Shown in pieces: positions 51,504 to 59,706 of a DNA stretch of 64,000 nt. Below the pieces are notes generated by a model. That model was given only the letters and a program-made list of their open reading frames with translations. It did not search any database and was not told where the DNA came from. The DNA is taken from contig NZ_VCNG01000018.1 of the NCBI RefSeq assembly GCF_006227205.1, forward strand, positions 62,001 to 126,000, given 5' to 3'. Origin of the DNA: Pseudomonas sp. ICMP22404 (GTDB taxonomy: Bacteria; Pseudomonadota; Gammaproteobacteria; Pseudomonadales; Pseudomonadaceae). Made by a program: the position numbers and the translations under genes. Within the stretch, counting starts at the first letter, position 1. The number at the start of each line of letters is the position of its first letter.

Positions 51504-53405
51504 ATGCAGCGTTCCATTGCCACCGTATCCTTGAGCGGTACTCTGCCGGAAAAACTCGAAGCCATTGCCGCCGCCGGTTTCGACGGGGTGGAAATCTTCG
51601 AGAACGACCTGCTCTATTACGACGGCAGCCCTCGGGAAATCCGGCAGATGTGCGCTGACCTGGGCATCGCGATCACGCTGTTCCAGCCGTTTCGTGACTT
51701 CGAAGGTTGTCGCCGTGATCGCCTGGCCCGCAACCTGGAGCGCGCCGAGCGCAAATTCGACCTGATGCAGGAACTCGGCACCGACCTGGTGCTGGTGTGC
51801 AGCAACGCCTCGGCCGACAGCCTGGGGGACGAGCGGATTCTGGTGGAGGACCTGCGACAGCTGGCCGAGCGGGCCGGCGCGCGGGGCTTGCGCATCGGTT
51901 ACGAGGCGCTGGCCTGGGGGCGGCACGTGAACACTTATCAACAGGTCTGGAACATTGTGCGCCAGGCCGACCACCCTAGCCTGGGCGTCTTGCTCGACAG
52001 CTTCCATACCTTGTCCCTCAAGGGCGATCCGAGTGCCATTGCCGAGATCCCTGGCGAGAAGATTTTCTTCGTGCAGATGGCCGATGCGCCGATCCTGGCG
52101 ATGGACGTGCTGGAGTGGAGCCGGCATTTCCGTTGTTTCCCGGGACAGGGGGAATTCGACCTGCCGGGCTTCCTGGCACCGATCATCAAGAGTGGCTATA
52201 CCGGGCCGCTGTCGCTGGAAATCTTCAACGACGGTTTCCGCGCCGCGCCGCCACGGGCCAATGCCGCCGATGGTCTGCGTTCGTTGCTGTACCTGGAGGA
52301 GAAGACCCGCCAGCGCCTGGCCGCGGAAGCCGCGCCGGTGGCCAATCTCGATACATTGTTTGCCCCGCCATCGGCCAGCGAATACGACGGCATCGAGTTT
52401 CTTGAATTCGCTGTGGACGATAACCTCGGCGCCAAGCTGTCCCACTGGCTGGAACGGTTGGGATTCGTCAAGGCCGGCCAGCATCGTTCCAAGAATGTCA
52501 GCCTGCTGCGCCAGGGCGATATCAACCTGATCCTCAACTGCGAGCCGTACTCCTTTGCCCACAGTTTCTTCGAAGCCCATGGACCGTCGCTGTGCGCCAC
52601 CGCCGTGCGGGTAAAAGACAGTGCCAGCGCCCTGAAGCGGGCCGTGGATTACAAGGGGCAGCCTTATCGCGGCCTGGTGGGGCCCAACGAATTGGAATTG
52701 GCGGCGGTGCGCGCACCGGACGGCAGCCTGATCTACCTGGTGGACCAGGAGGCGGACGTCTACGGAACGGATTTCAACCTGCAACCGGGTGCGGTCATCG
52801 GGGCCGGGCTCAAGCGTATCGACCATATGGCAATGGCGCTGCCGGCCGACAGCCTCGACAGTTGGGTACTGTTCTACAAGAGCCTGCTGGATTTCGAAGC
52901 CGATGATGAAGTGGTGTTGCCCGACCCTTATGGGCTGGTGAAGAGCCGGGCCCTGCGCAGTCGCTGCAGTTCGATCCGCTTGCCCCTGAACATTTCCGAA
53001 AACCGCAACACCGCGATCTCTCACGCGCTGTCGAGCTATCGCGGTTCCGGCGTGCATCACATCGCCTTCGACTGCGATGACATCTTCGCCCAGGTCAGCC
53101 GCGCCAAGGAGGCCGGCGTGCCGTTGCTGGATATTCCGCTCAACTATTACGACGACCTGGCGGCACGCTTCGATTTCGACGATGAGTTTCTCAGCGAACT
53201 GGCGTATTTCAATGTGTTGTACGACCGCGACGCGCAGGGCGGTGAACTGTTTCATGTCTACACTGAACCGTTCGAGGGGCGATTTTTCTTTGAAATCATC
53301 CAGCGCAAGGGCGGCTATGCCGGGTATGGCGCGGCCAACGTCGCGGTGCGACTGGCGGCCATGGCCAAGTCCCGCAGCGGTGGCTTGCGGCACGCCAAGT
53401 TGTAG
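51504..53405 (+). CDS. quiC: 3-Dehydroshikimate dehydratase QuiC (fused TIM-barrel and HPPD-like domains)
   Basis: QuiC converts 3-dehydroshikimate to protocatechuate. The 633-residue protein has an N-terminal sugar-phosphate isomerase-like TIM barrel (about 1-270: AAAGFDGVEIFENDL, VLLDSFHTL, PGQGEFDLPGF) and a C-terminal part with vicinal-oxygen-chelate folds like 4-hydroxyphenylpyruvate dioxygenase (about 290-620: GSGVHHIAFDCDDIF, PFEGRFFFEIIQRKGG). This fusion is the form known as QuiC1 in Pseudomonas. The start at 51504 (MQRSIATVSLSG) is the natural one; an ATG at 51480 adds eight residues. Confidence 0.93.
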   Translation: MQRSIATVSLSGTLPEKLEAIAAAGFDGVEIFENDLLYYDGSPREIRQMCADLGIAITLFQPFRDFEGCRRDRLARNLERAERKFDLMQELGTDLVLVCSNASADSLGDERILVEDLRQLAERAGARGLRIGYEALAWGRHVNTYQQVWNIVRQADHPSLGVLLDSFHTLSLKGDPSAIAEIPGEKIFFVQMADAPILAMDVLEWSRHFRCFPGQGEFDLPGFLAPIIKSGYTGPLSLEIFNDGFRAAPPRANAADGLRSLLYLEEKTRQRLAAEAAPVANLDTLFAPPSASEYDGIEFLEFAVDDNLGAKLSHWLERLGFVKAGQHRSKNVSLLRQGDINLILNCEPYSFAHSFFEAHGPSLCATAVRVKDSASALKRAVDYKGQPYRGLVGPNELELAAVRAPDGSLIYLVDQEADVYGTDFNLQPGAVIGAGLKRIDHMAMALPADSLDSWVLFYKSLLDFEADDEVVLPDPYGLVKSRALRSRCSSIRLPLNISENRNTAISHALSSYRGSGVHHIAFDCDDIFAQVSRAKEAGVPLLDIPLNYYDDLAARFDFDDEFLSELAYFNVLYDRDAQGGELFHVYTEPFEGRFFFEIIQRKGGYAGYGAANVAVRLAAMAKSRSGGLRHAKL

Positions 53406-53507
53406 GGAAATCGTAACGCGGCAGTAAAACGGTAATCCTGTGCCTTCCTTCACTGCACGGGCCAGCCCATAATCGCCAGCTTGTGCAGTGATGGCCGTGA
53501 GCCCGCA

Positions 53508-54185
53508 ATGACTATGAATCCAGAACTGTCCGACGCCCTCGACGAGCCTCTCGTCGCGCCGCGCAAGAGTCGCAAGAACAACCCGGAGAAGACCCGGGAA
53601 AACATTCTTCAGGAAGCCATCGTCGAGTTTGTCCAGCAGGGCCTGGCCGGCGCCCGGGTCGATGCCATCGCTGAACGTATCCACACGTCCAAGCGGATGA
53701 TCTACTACTACTTCAACAGCAAGGAGCAGTTGTACATCGAGGTGCTGGAAAAACTCTACGGTGATATCCGCAGCACCGAGAGCCGCCTGCACCTGGCGGA
53801 GCTGGCTCCGGTCGACGCAATCCGACGCCTGGTGGAGTTCACCTTCGACCACCACGACCGCAATGTGGATTTCGTGCGCATCGTCTCTATCGAGAACATC
53901 CACAACGCCGAATACGTCAAGCAATCAGGCGTGATCAAGGCGATGAACAGCAGCATCCTCGACGCTCTGGACCTGATCCTGCGTCGCGGCGCCGAAGAAG
54001 GCGTGTTCCGCGCTGGCCTCGAACCCCAGGATGTGCATTTGCTGATCAGTTCGTTCTGTTTTCACCGCGTGTCCAACCGTCACACCTTCGGCGAGATTTT
54101 CCAGATCGATCTGGCGGACGAGGCGATCAAGCAGCGTCATCGCCAGATGATTTGCGAGTCGGTGTTGCGGTATCTGCAAGCCTGA
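53508..54185 (+). CDS. TetR family transcriptional regulator (quinate/shikimate cluster)
   Basis: The 225-residue regulator has an unusual charged N-terminal extension of about 30 residues, then a TetR helix-turn-helix (TRENILQEAIVEFVQQG, abbreviated; recognition region RIHTSKRMIYYYFNSKEQLY). The C-terminal domain is ligand-binding. It lies 103 bp after quiC on the same strand and convergent with aroE, so it probably controls the cluster; 3-dehydroshikimate or a related acid is a plausible ligand. Two ATGs two codons apart could start it. Confidence 0.9.
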   Translation: MTMNPELSDALDEPLVAPRKSRKNNPEKTRENILQEAIVEFVQQGLAGARVDAIAERIHTSKRMIYYYFNSKEQLYIEVLEKLYGDIRSTESRLHLAELAPVDAIRRLVEFTFDHHDRNVDFVRIVSIENIHNAEYVKQSGVIKAMNSSILDALDLILRRGAEEGVFRAGLEPQDVHLLISSFCFHRVSNRHTFGEIFQIDLADEAIKQRHRQMICESVLRYLQA

Positions 54186-54196
54186 GTGCAAACCCT

Positions 54197-54285
54197 TGTG
54201 GGAGCGAGCCTGCTCGCGATAGCGGTGTGTCAGTCGAAATATAAGTGACTGACACACCGCTATCGCGAGCAGGCTCGCTCCCACA
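54197..54285. repeat. REP pair forming a 39-bp perfect inverted repeat
   Basis: Arms 54197-54235 and 54247-54285 are perfectly complementary over 39 bp, with an 11-base loop. Each arm contains the GTGGGAGCGAGCCTGCTCGCGATAGCGG core plus TGTGTCAGTC. It lies between the convergent TetR and aroE genes and would make a very strong hairpin in both transcripts. Confidence 0.92.
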
Positions 54286-54291
54286 GGTTTT

Positions 54292-55143
54292 TCAGTGATT
54301 CATGCTTTGGAAATGCTCCAGCATCCGCTGCGCATCCGGCGCCATGCCACTGAACAATTCAAACGCTTTCACAGCCTGGAACACCGCCATGTTGCCGCCG
54401 TCCAGGGTGCGGCACCCCAGGGCCCGGGCGCTGCGCAGCAGTTCGGTTTCCAGTGGGAAGTAGACGATCTCGGCGACCCACAATTCGCCCCGCAGCAACT
54501 CGACCGGCACCGGCATGCCAGGTAGTTTCGCCATGCCCATCGGGGTGGTGTTGACCAGGCCGTTCGCCTCGGCCATGGCCATGGGCAAGTCGTGCCCGGC
54601 ACGGGCGCGGCCAGCGCCGAAATGCTGGTTCAGGTTGTTTGCCAGGGCTTCGGCACGGCTGAATTCGACGTCAAAGATACTCAGCGTCTGGACACCTTCC
54701 GCCAACAATGCGTGGGCAACGGCCGCGCCGGCACCTCCGGCGCCCATCTGTACCACGTATCGACGCAAGACGTCCCCGAGGCCGCGGCGAAAACCCTCGG
54801 CAAACCCGAGGCAGTCGGTGTTGTGGCCGATGCGCTTGCCATCTTTGAACACCACGGTGTTCACCGCGCCAATGCCGCGGGCCTCGGCCGAGAGCTCATC
54901 GAGCAGCGGGATGATCGCCTGTTTGCAGGGGAAGGTGATGTTCAGGCCGGTGAAGTTCATGCGCTCGGCAGCCGTCAGCAGATCGGGCAGGGCACTGCTG
55001 TCGAGTTTCAACGCGTCGAGGTCGATCAGTCGATAGAGATAGCGCATGCCTTGTGCATCGCCTTCATGCTCGTGGAGCGCGGGCGTGCGAGACGCCTGGA
55101 TGCCTGCGCCGATCAGGCCGGCCAGTACGGTGCTATTCGACAT
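54292..55143 (-). CDS. aroE: Shikimate/quinate dehydrogenase, AroE family
   Basis: The 283-residue enzyme has the AroE fold with the catalytic Lys in NITFPCKQAIIPLLDE, the Asp in GHNTDCLGF, and the nucleotide loop GAGGAGAAVAHAL. The usual SxS substrate pair near the N-terminus reads ASRTPALHEHEG, with Thr in the second position, as in catabolic or NAD-linked paralogues rather than housekeeping AroE. With quiC and aroQ it would oxidise shikimate or quinate. Its start lies six bases after the aroQ stop. Confidence 0.9.
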   Translation of the reverse strand: MSNSTVLAGLIGAGIQASRTPALHEHEGDAQGMRYLYRLIDLDALKLDSSALPDLLTAAERMNFTGLNITFPCKQAIIPLLDELSAEARGIGAVNTVVFKDGKRIGHNTDCLGFAEGFRRGLGDVLRRYVVQMGAGGAGAAVAHALLAEGVQTLSIFDVEFSRAEALANNLNQHFGAGRARAGHDLPMAMAEANGLVNTTPMGMAKLPGMPVPVELLRGELWVAEIVYFPLETELLRSARALGCRTLDGGNMAVFQAVKAFELFSGMAPDAQRMLEHFQSMNH

Positions 55144-55148
55144 GCGCT

Positions 55149-55589
55149 TCAACCTTTCAACCGCTGACTGAAATGTTCCAGGGCCAGGCGATAGCCATGG
55201 CTGCCAAAGCCGCACATCACACCGATGGCGACGGATGAAACGAAGGAGTGGTGACGGAACGTTTCCCGGGCGTGGACGTTGGACAGGTGGACCTCGATCA
55301 CCGGTACTTCGCTGGCGACCAGCGCATCGCGGATCGCCACCGACGTGTGGGTCCAGGCCGCCGGGTTGATCACGATACCGGCACACCGGCCACGGGCGCC
55401 GTGAATCCAATCCAGCAATTCGCTTTCCTGGTTGGTCTGGCGAAACTCCACCGCCAGGCCGAACTCTTCAGCGGCGCGGCCGCATAGCGCCGAGATATCC
55501 GCCAGGGTTTCATGGCCGTAGGTCGCAGGCTCGCGGGTGCCGAGCAGGTTCAGGTTCGGGCCGTTCAGCACCAGAACGATCGGAGGCAT
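55149..55589 (-). CDS. aroQ: Type II 3-dehydroquinate dehydratase AroQ
   Basis: AroQ interconverts 3-dehydroquinate and 3-dehydroshikimate. The 146-residue enzyme has the N-terminal NGPNLNLLGTREPATYG (with the active-site Tyr), NPAAWTHTSVAIRDAL, EVHLSNVHARE and FRHHSFVS. It is probably a second, catabolic copy, since it sits with quiC and an AroE paralogue; the housekeeping copy would be elsewhere. It is co-transcribed with aroE. Confidence 0.95.
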   Translation of the reverse strand: MPPIVLVLNGPNLNLLGTREPATYGHETLADISALCGRAAEEFGLAVEFRQTNQESELLDWIHGARGRCAGIVINPAAWTHTSVAIRDALVASEVPVIEVHLSNVHARETFRHHSFVSSVAIGVMCGFGSHGYRLALEHFSQRLKG

Positions 55590-55645
55590 TGCAATTTCTC
55601 CACATTGTTATTGTTGGTTTCGGTCGGATTTAAACCGGTGGAGAT

Positions 55646-55667
55646 AAATTGTACTAGATGGTTAATT
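55646..55667 (-). promoter_or_regulatory. Candidate operator, copy 2
   Basis: On the minus strand this reads AATTAACCATCTAGTACAATTT-like (core TAACCnnnTnGTACA) about 60-80 bp upstream of the aroQ start. It matches 15 of 22 positions of the sequence at 51386-51407. The shared core suggests one regulator for both arms of the quinate/shikimate cluster. Confidence 0.45.
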
Positions 55668-55761
55668 TGGTCAAACAAAGCCGCTGCCGTGGGTTAATAA
55701 GTGTTCGATGATCGGACACCAGCTTTCAATCAGGCAGGGATGGGACTGTGGTGAATAGTTA

Positions 55762-55933
55762 TGTGGCGAGGGGATTTATCTGTGGCGAGGGGATTTTATC
55801 CCCGCTCGACTGCGTAGCAGTCACAACCAGCCAACACGGTTTGTCTGTTACACCGCGGTGCGTGGTTTTAGGGGCTGCTTCGCAGCCCAGCGGGGATAAA
55901 TCCCCTCGCCACAGATAGATCCCTCGCCACAGG
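55762..55933. repeat. GTGGCGAGGGG-type inverted repeat with duplicated ends
   Basis: The pair resembles the one at 16652-16780, but both outer ends carry a second partial copy (GTGGCGAGGGGATTTATC before the left arm and ATCCCTCGCCACAGGG after the right arm). It lies between the divergent aroQ promoter and the end of trmA. Apart from this, the 350-bp gap holds only the candidate operator. Confidence 0.84.
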
Positions 55934-55940
55934 GATGGGC

Positions 55941-57020
55941 TCAACGCCGGGTCAGCAACACCCCGGATTCCATGTGATGGGTCCATGGAAACTGGTCGAA
56001 TAACGCGCAGCGCGTGATGCGGTGGGTGTCGTGCAGTTGTGCGATGTTCGCGGCGAGGGTTTCCGGGTTGCAGGAGATGTACAGGATGTTGTCGAAACGC
56101 CGGGTCAGCTCGCAGGTGTCCGGGTCCATGCCGGCGCGCGGCGGGTCGACGAAGACACTGCCGAATGCATAGCTTTTCAGGTCGATGCCGTGCAGGCGGC
56201 GGAACGGACGGACTTCGTTCAAGGCTTCGGTCAGTTCTTCGGCCGACAGGCGCACCAGCGTTACGTTATCCACTGCGTTTTCACTGAGGTTGCTCAGCGC
56301 CGCGTTCACCGAAGTCTTGCTGATTTCGGTGGCCAGCACCTTGCGCACACGGGTCGCCAGGGGCAGGGTGAAGTTGCCGTTGCCGCAGTACAACTCCAGC
56401 AGGTCGTCGCTGCGATCGCCCAGGGCTTCATAAGCCCAGTTGAGCATCTTCTGGTTCACGGTGCCGTTGGGCTGGGTGAAGGCGCCTTCGGGCTGGCGAT
56501 AGCTGAAGGTGCGACCGCCCACGTCCAGTTTCTCCACCACGTAGTCGTGGCCGATCACTTCCCGCTTGCCCTTGGAGCGACCAATGATGCTGACGCCCAG
56601 GTCGCTCGCCAGCTTCGAGGCCGCTGCATGCCAGTGCTCATCCAGGGGGCGGTGATAACACAGGGTGATCATCGCATCGCCCGCCAGGGTGGTCAGGAAC
56701 TCCACCTGGAACAGCTTGTGACTCAGGGGCGCGCTGGCCTGCCAGGCTGCCTTGAGCTGCGGCATCAACTGGTTGATGCGCAGGCTGGCGATGGGAAACG
56801 TTTCGATGAGGATCGGCGTGCGCTTGTCGTCCTGGGAGAACATCGCGTAATGCCGTTCGCCGGCCTCGCGCCAGAGACGGAATTCGGCGCGCAAACGGAA
56901 GTTCTGCAGCGGCGAGTCGAACACGGCCGGTTCCGGTGCATCGAACGGGGCCAGCAGGTCGCGCAGGCGGGCGACCTTGTCCTGGAGCTGGGCGGTGTAG
57001 GCCTGGGTATCAAAAGTCAT
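55941..57020 (-). CDS. trmA: tRNA (uracil-5-)-methyltransferase TrmA
   Basis: TrmA makes m5U54 in the T loop of tRNAs. The 359-residue enzyme has the SAM-binding ELYCGNGNFTLPLA, VDPPRAGMDP, the catalytic Cys in YISCNPETLAANI and the C-terminal general base Glu in MESGVLLTRR. The length matches E. coli TrmA (366). The ATG overlaps the stop of the purine permease gene (ATGA), so the pair is translated together. Confidence 0.96.
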   Translation of the reverse strand: MTFDTQAYTAQLQDKVARLRDLLAPFDAPEPAVFDSPLQNFRLRAEFRLWREAGERHYAMFSQDDKRTPILIETFPIASLRINQLMPQLKAAWQASAPLSHKLFQVEFLTTLAGDAMITLCYHRPLDEHWHAAASKLASDLGVSIIGRSKGKREVIGHDYVVEKLDVGGRTFSYRQPEGAFTQPNGTVNQKMLNWAYEALGDRSDDLLELYCGNGNFTLPLATRVRKVLATEISKTSVNAALSNLSENAVDNVTLVRLSAEELTEALNEVRPFRRLHGIDLKSYAFGSVFVDPPRAGMDPDTCELTRRFDNILYISCNPETLAANIAQLHDTHRITRCALFDQFPWTHHMESGVLLTRR

Positions 57021-58312
57021 GCGTTGAACCAACCCAACTTGATCACGAACAGAATCGACAGGATGACCAGCGCCGGGTTCAGCTCACGGCCGCGACCGGA
57101 CACCAGCTTGATGGCGGTCCAGGCGATGAAACCGAAGGCAATGCCGTTGGCGATGGAGTAGGTGAACGGCATCGCCAGTGCGGTAATCACGACCGGGGCG
57201 GCGACGGTGATGTCGTCCCAGTCGATTTCCGCCAGGCCCGACGTCATCAGCACAGCCACGAACAGCAAGGCCGGTGCGGTGGCAAAGGCTGGCACGCTGG
57301 CGGCCAGCGGGGAGAAGAACAGCGCCAGCAGGAACAGGATCGCCACGACGATGGCGGTCAACCCGGTGCGGCCACCGGCGCTGACGCCCGCCGCCGATTC
57401 GATGTAGCTGGTGGTGGTGGAGGTGCCCAGCAGCGAACCGGCCATGGCCGCGGTGCTGTCGGCGATCAGCGCACGGCCCATCTTCGGCATGTGGCCGTCC
57501 TTGCCCATCAGCCCGGCGCGCTTGGCGACGCCGATCAGGGTGCCGGAGTTGTCGAACAGGTCGACGAAGAGGAAGGCGAAGATCACGCTGACCAGACCGA
57601 TGTCCAGGGCGCCCTTGATGTCCAGTTGCAGGAAGGTCGGGGCCAGGGATGGCGGCATCGACATCACGCCGCCGAACGGGGTGAAGCCCATCAGGATCGA
57701 GACGAGGGTGACCGCGAGGATGCCGATCAGCACCGCCCCGCGCACTTTCAGTGCTTCGAGAGCGACGATCAGCACGAAGCCGAGCGTGGCGAGAATCGGT
57801 GCCGGTTGCTTCAAGTCGCCAAGGCCGACCATGGTGGCTGGGTTCTTCACCACGATGCCGGCATTGCCCAGGGCGATCAGTGCCAGGAACAGGCCGATGC
57901 CGGCGGCAATGGCCGAGCGCAGCGGCAAGGGTATGCTGTTGATGATCCATTCGCGGATGCGAAAGATCGACAGCAGGAAGAACAACACGGCGGAGATGAA
58001 TACCGCACCCAGCGCCACTTGCCAGGTATGGCCCATGTGCAGGACCACGGTGTAGGTGAAGAAGGCGTTCAGGCCCATGCCCGGTGCGAGGGCGATCGGG
58101 TAGTTGGCGATCAGGCCCATGACCGTGGAGCCGATGGCCGCCGCCAGGCAGGTGGCGACGAACACCGCGCCCTTGTCCATGCCGGTTTCGCCGAGGATGC
58201 TCGGGTTGACGAACAGAATGTAGGCCATGGCCAGGAATGTCGTGACACCCGCCAGGATCTCGGTCCGCACGTTGGTGTTGTGTGCCTTGAGTTGAAACAG
58301 CCTTTCCAGCAT
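57017..58312 (-). CDS. NCS2-family purine permease, AzgA-like
   Basis: The 431-residue protein has about 12-14 membrane helices and signatures of the AzgA branch (TNVRTEILAGVTTFLAMAYI, abbreviated; NPSILGETGMD; ANYPIALAPGMGLNAFFTY; GTSTTTSYIESAAG). These carry adenine, guanine or hypoxanthine with protons. The ATG at 58312 has GGGGAG six bases upstream, so the much longer open frame to 59071 is not used. It overlaps trmA by four bases. Confidence 0.92.
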   Translation of the reverse strand: MLERLFQLKAHNTNVRTEILAGVTTFLAMAYILFVNPSILGETGMDKGAVFVATCLAAAIGSTVMGLIANYPIALAPGMGLNAFFTYTVVLHMGHTWQVALGAVFISAVLFFLLSIFRIREWIINSIPLPLRSAIAAGIGLFLALIALGNAGIVVKNPATMVGLGDLKQPAPILATLGFVLIVALEALKVRGAVLIGILAVTLVSILMGFTPFGGVMSMPPSLAPTFLQLDIKGALDIGLVSVIFAFLFVDLFDNSGTLIGVAKRAGLMGKDGHMPKMGRALIADSTAAMAGSLLGTSTTTSYIESAAGVSAGGRTGLTAIVVAILFLLALFFSPLAASVPAFATAPALLFVAVLMTSGLAEIDWDDITVAAPVVITALAMPFTYSIANGIAFGFIAWTAIKLVSGRGRELNPALVILSILFVIKLGWFNA

Positions 58313-58525
58313 GTCTGCTCCCCGTGGCGCGCCGGGCGCCGTGAATGTATCGACCTCAACAGCAAAGCACAGACGGCCAGTGGCGTCCGGGAGTTTTCTG
58401 CGGGTCGGAAAAAGCCGCGCATGATACCAGCAGCGCGGCGATGTGACTGCGATCGTCGTCGATGTTTTACCGAAGCAAAAAGAGGGCCATACTGCGCGCG
58501 GTTCCCGGAGCTCGATAGGTGTCGA

Positions 58526-58969
58526 ATGAAAAGAAATCTGCTGGCAGTGGCATGCGCAGTGAGCCTGTGGTTGCCCGGTCAGGTCGTCAACGCCGCCTCG
58601 GCTCCGCCCTTGAGCCAGGTCAAGGTGCTCAAGGTCGAGTCGCCGGCCTGTGGCTTTGAAGACATCACCGAAGGGCAGGCCCAGACTCGATGTGATCACC
58701 GCGGTCCGAATATCAAGGTCTACGTGCTGGAGGTTGGCTATGGCCACCAGCCCCAGGTCACGCTCGACGGTTTCGAGGTCGACGGCACCCGTTCGCCGGT
58801 GTGCGCGTTCAGCAATGGCAATCTCAATGATTGTTCCGCCCGGACCAAAGTGGTCGGCTACCTGTATATCTTCGACCTGAAGGGCAAGCAGGAAGGCACC
58901 TTCAGTTTCAGCAATACCTCGATCAATGCCCCGGGCAATCGCATGTCGACCCAGCTGTACATCAAATAG
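58526..58969 (+). CDS. Secreted DUF4879-like protein
   Basis: The 147-residue protein has a signal peptide (about 1-23, ending VVNAA). The mature part has cysteines in ESPACGFED, QTRCDHRG, SPVCAFSN and LNDCSART, which could form two disulfides. The overall pattern recalls DUF4879 (YolA-like) proteins, of unknown function. The start at 58526 is chosen because it gives a proper signal peptide; the surrounding long open frame is a shadow of the permease. Confidence 0.75.
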   Translation: MKRNLLAVACAVSLWLPGQVVNAASAPPLSQVKVLKVESPACGFEDITEGQAQTRCDHRGPNIKVYVLEVGYGHQPQVTLDGFEVDGTRSPVCAFSNGNLNDCSARTKVVGYLYIFDLKGKQEGTFSFSNTSINAPGNRMSTQLYIK

Positions 58970-58982
58970 CCCGCCTGGCTCC

Positions 58983-59097
58983 GTAGGAGCTGTCGAGCGA
59001 AGCGAGGCTGCGATCTTTCCCCGGGCCGGTTGAGTCCCGAGCGGAAGATCAAAATCAAAGATCAAGATCAAAGATCGCAGCCTTCGGCAGCTCCTAC
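58983..59097. repeat. GTAGGAGCTG-type inverted repeat with ATCAAAG micro-repeat
   Basis: GTAGGAGCTG...GAGGCTGCGATCTTT (58983-59018) faces AAAGATCGCAGCCTTCGGCAGCTCCTAC (about 59070-59097), and between them is a run of ATCAAAG/ATCAAGA units (59047-59075). This is a third intergenic repeat family in the window. Confidence 0.82.
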
Positions 59098-59133
59098 GCT
59101 AGGCTTGCAGTAATCACCCAGCGGAGAGTCGCC

Positions 59134-59700
59134 ATGATTCCTGGAACCAAGATCCCCAGGGCCTTGATTGCCGTCGCCGAAGGTGTCGACGACTTGCAGG
59201 CCGTCACCCTGATCGATGTGCTGCGCCGAGCCCAGATCGAAGTCGTCGTGGCGAGTATCGAAGGGCGACGGATGCTGACCTGTGCCCGCGGTACGCGCCT
59301 GACGGCCGATGGCATGTTGGTGGATATGCTGGTGCAGGACTTTGACCTGATCGTCCTGCCCGGTGGCATCATCGGCGCTCAGCACCTGGCGGCCCATCAG
59401 CCCCTGCAACAGCTGGTCAAGGGCCAGGCCGCCACCGGACGTTTCTTCGCCGCCATTGCCGAAGCGCCGGCACTGGCGCTACAGGCTTTCGGCGTTCTGC
59501 GTCAGCGGCGCATGACCTGCCTGCCCGCGGTAAGCCAGCAACTGTCTGGTTGCAGCTTTGTCGATCAACCGGTGGTGGTGGATGGCAACTGCATCACCGC
59601 CCAGGGCTCGGCGGCCGCCCTGGCGTTTGCCTTGACGCTGGTGGAACAGCTCAGTGGCAAAGGCGTGCGGGCTGTGGTGGCGGCGGAGTTGCTGGCCTGA
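59134..59700 (+). CDS. DJ-1/PfpI-like protein lacking the nucleophilic cysteine
   Basis: The 188-residue protein has the DJ-1/PfpI fold: an early glutamate (VAEGVDDLQAVTLIDVLRRA, abbreviated), DFDLIVLPGGIIGAQHLA and a C-terminal DGNCITAQGSAAALAFAL. The nucleophile position, normally AAIC, reads AAIAEAPALAL, so Ala109 stands where DJ-1 has Cys106. Glyoxalase, deglycase or protease-type chemistry through that cysteine is therefore not possible. A structural, chaperone-like or sensing role is more likely. Confidence 0.88.
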   Translation: MIPGTKIPRALIAVAEGVDDLQAVTLIDVLRRAQIEVVVASIEGRRMLTCARGTRLTADGMLVDMLVQDFDLIVLPGGIIGAQHLAAHQPLQQLVKGQAATGRFFAAIAEAPALALQAFGVLRQRRMTCLPAVSQQLSGCSFVDQPVVVDGNCITAQGSAAALAFALTLVEQLSGKGVRAVVAAELLA

Positions 59701-59706
59701 CAGACG

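Noticed and set aside
51432..53924. Open frame of 830 codons on the minus strand over quiC
   Set aside because: It is a shadow of quiC and the TetR gene; the plus-strand protein has clear domains and this one has none.
56936..58969. Open frame of 677 codons on the plus strand over trmA and the purine permease
   Set aside because: Only its last 147 codons (from 58526) look like a real protein with a signal peptide; the rest is antisense to the permease.
57017..59071. Long N-terminal extension of the purine permease (684 codons)
   Set aside because: The start at 58312 has a good ribosome-binding site and gives the normal family length; the extension overlaps the DUF4879 gene on the other strand.
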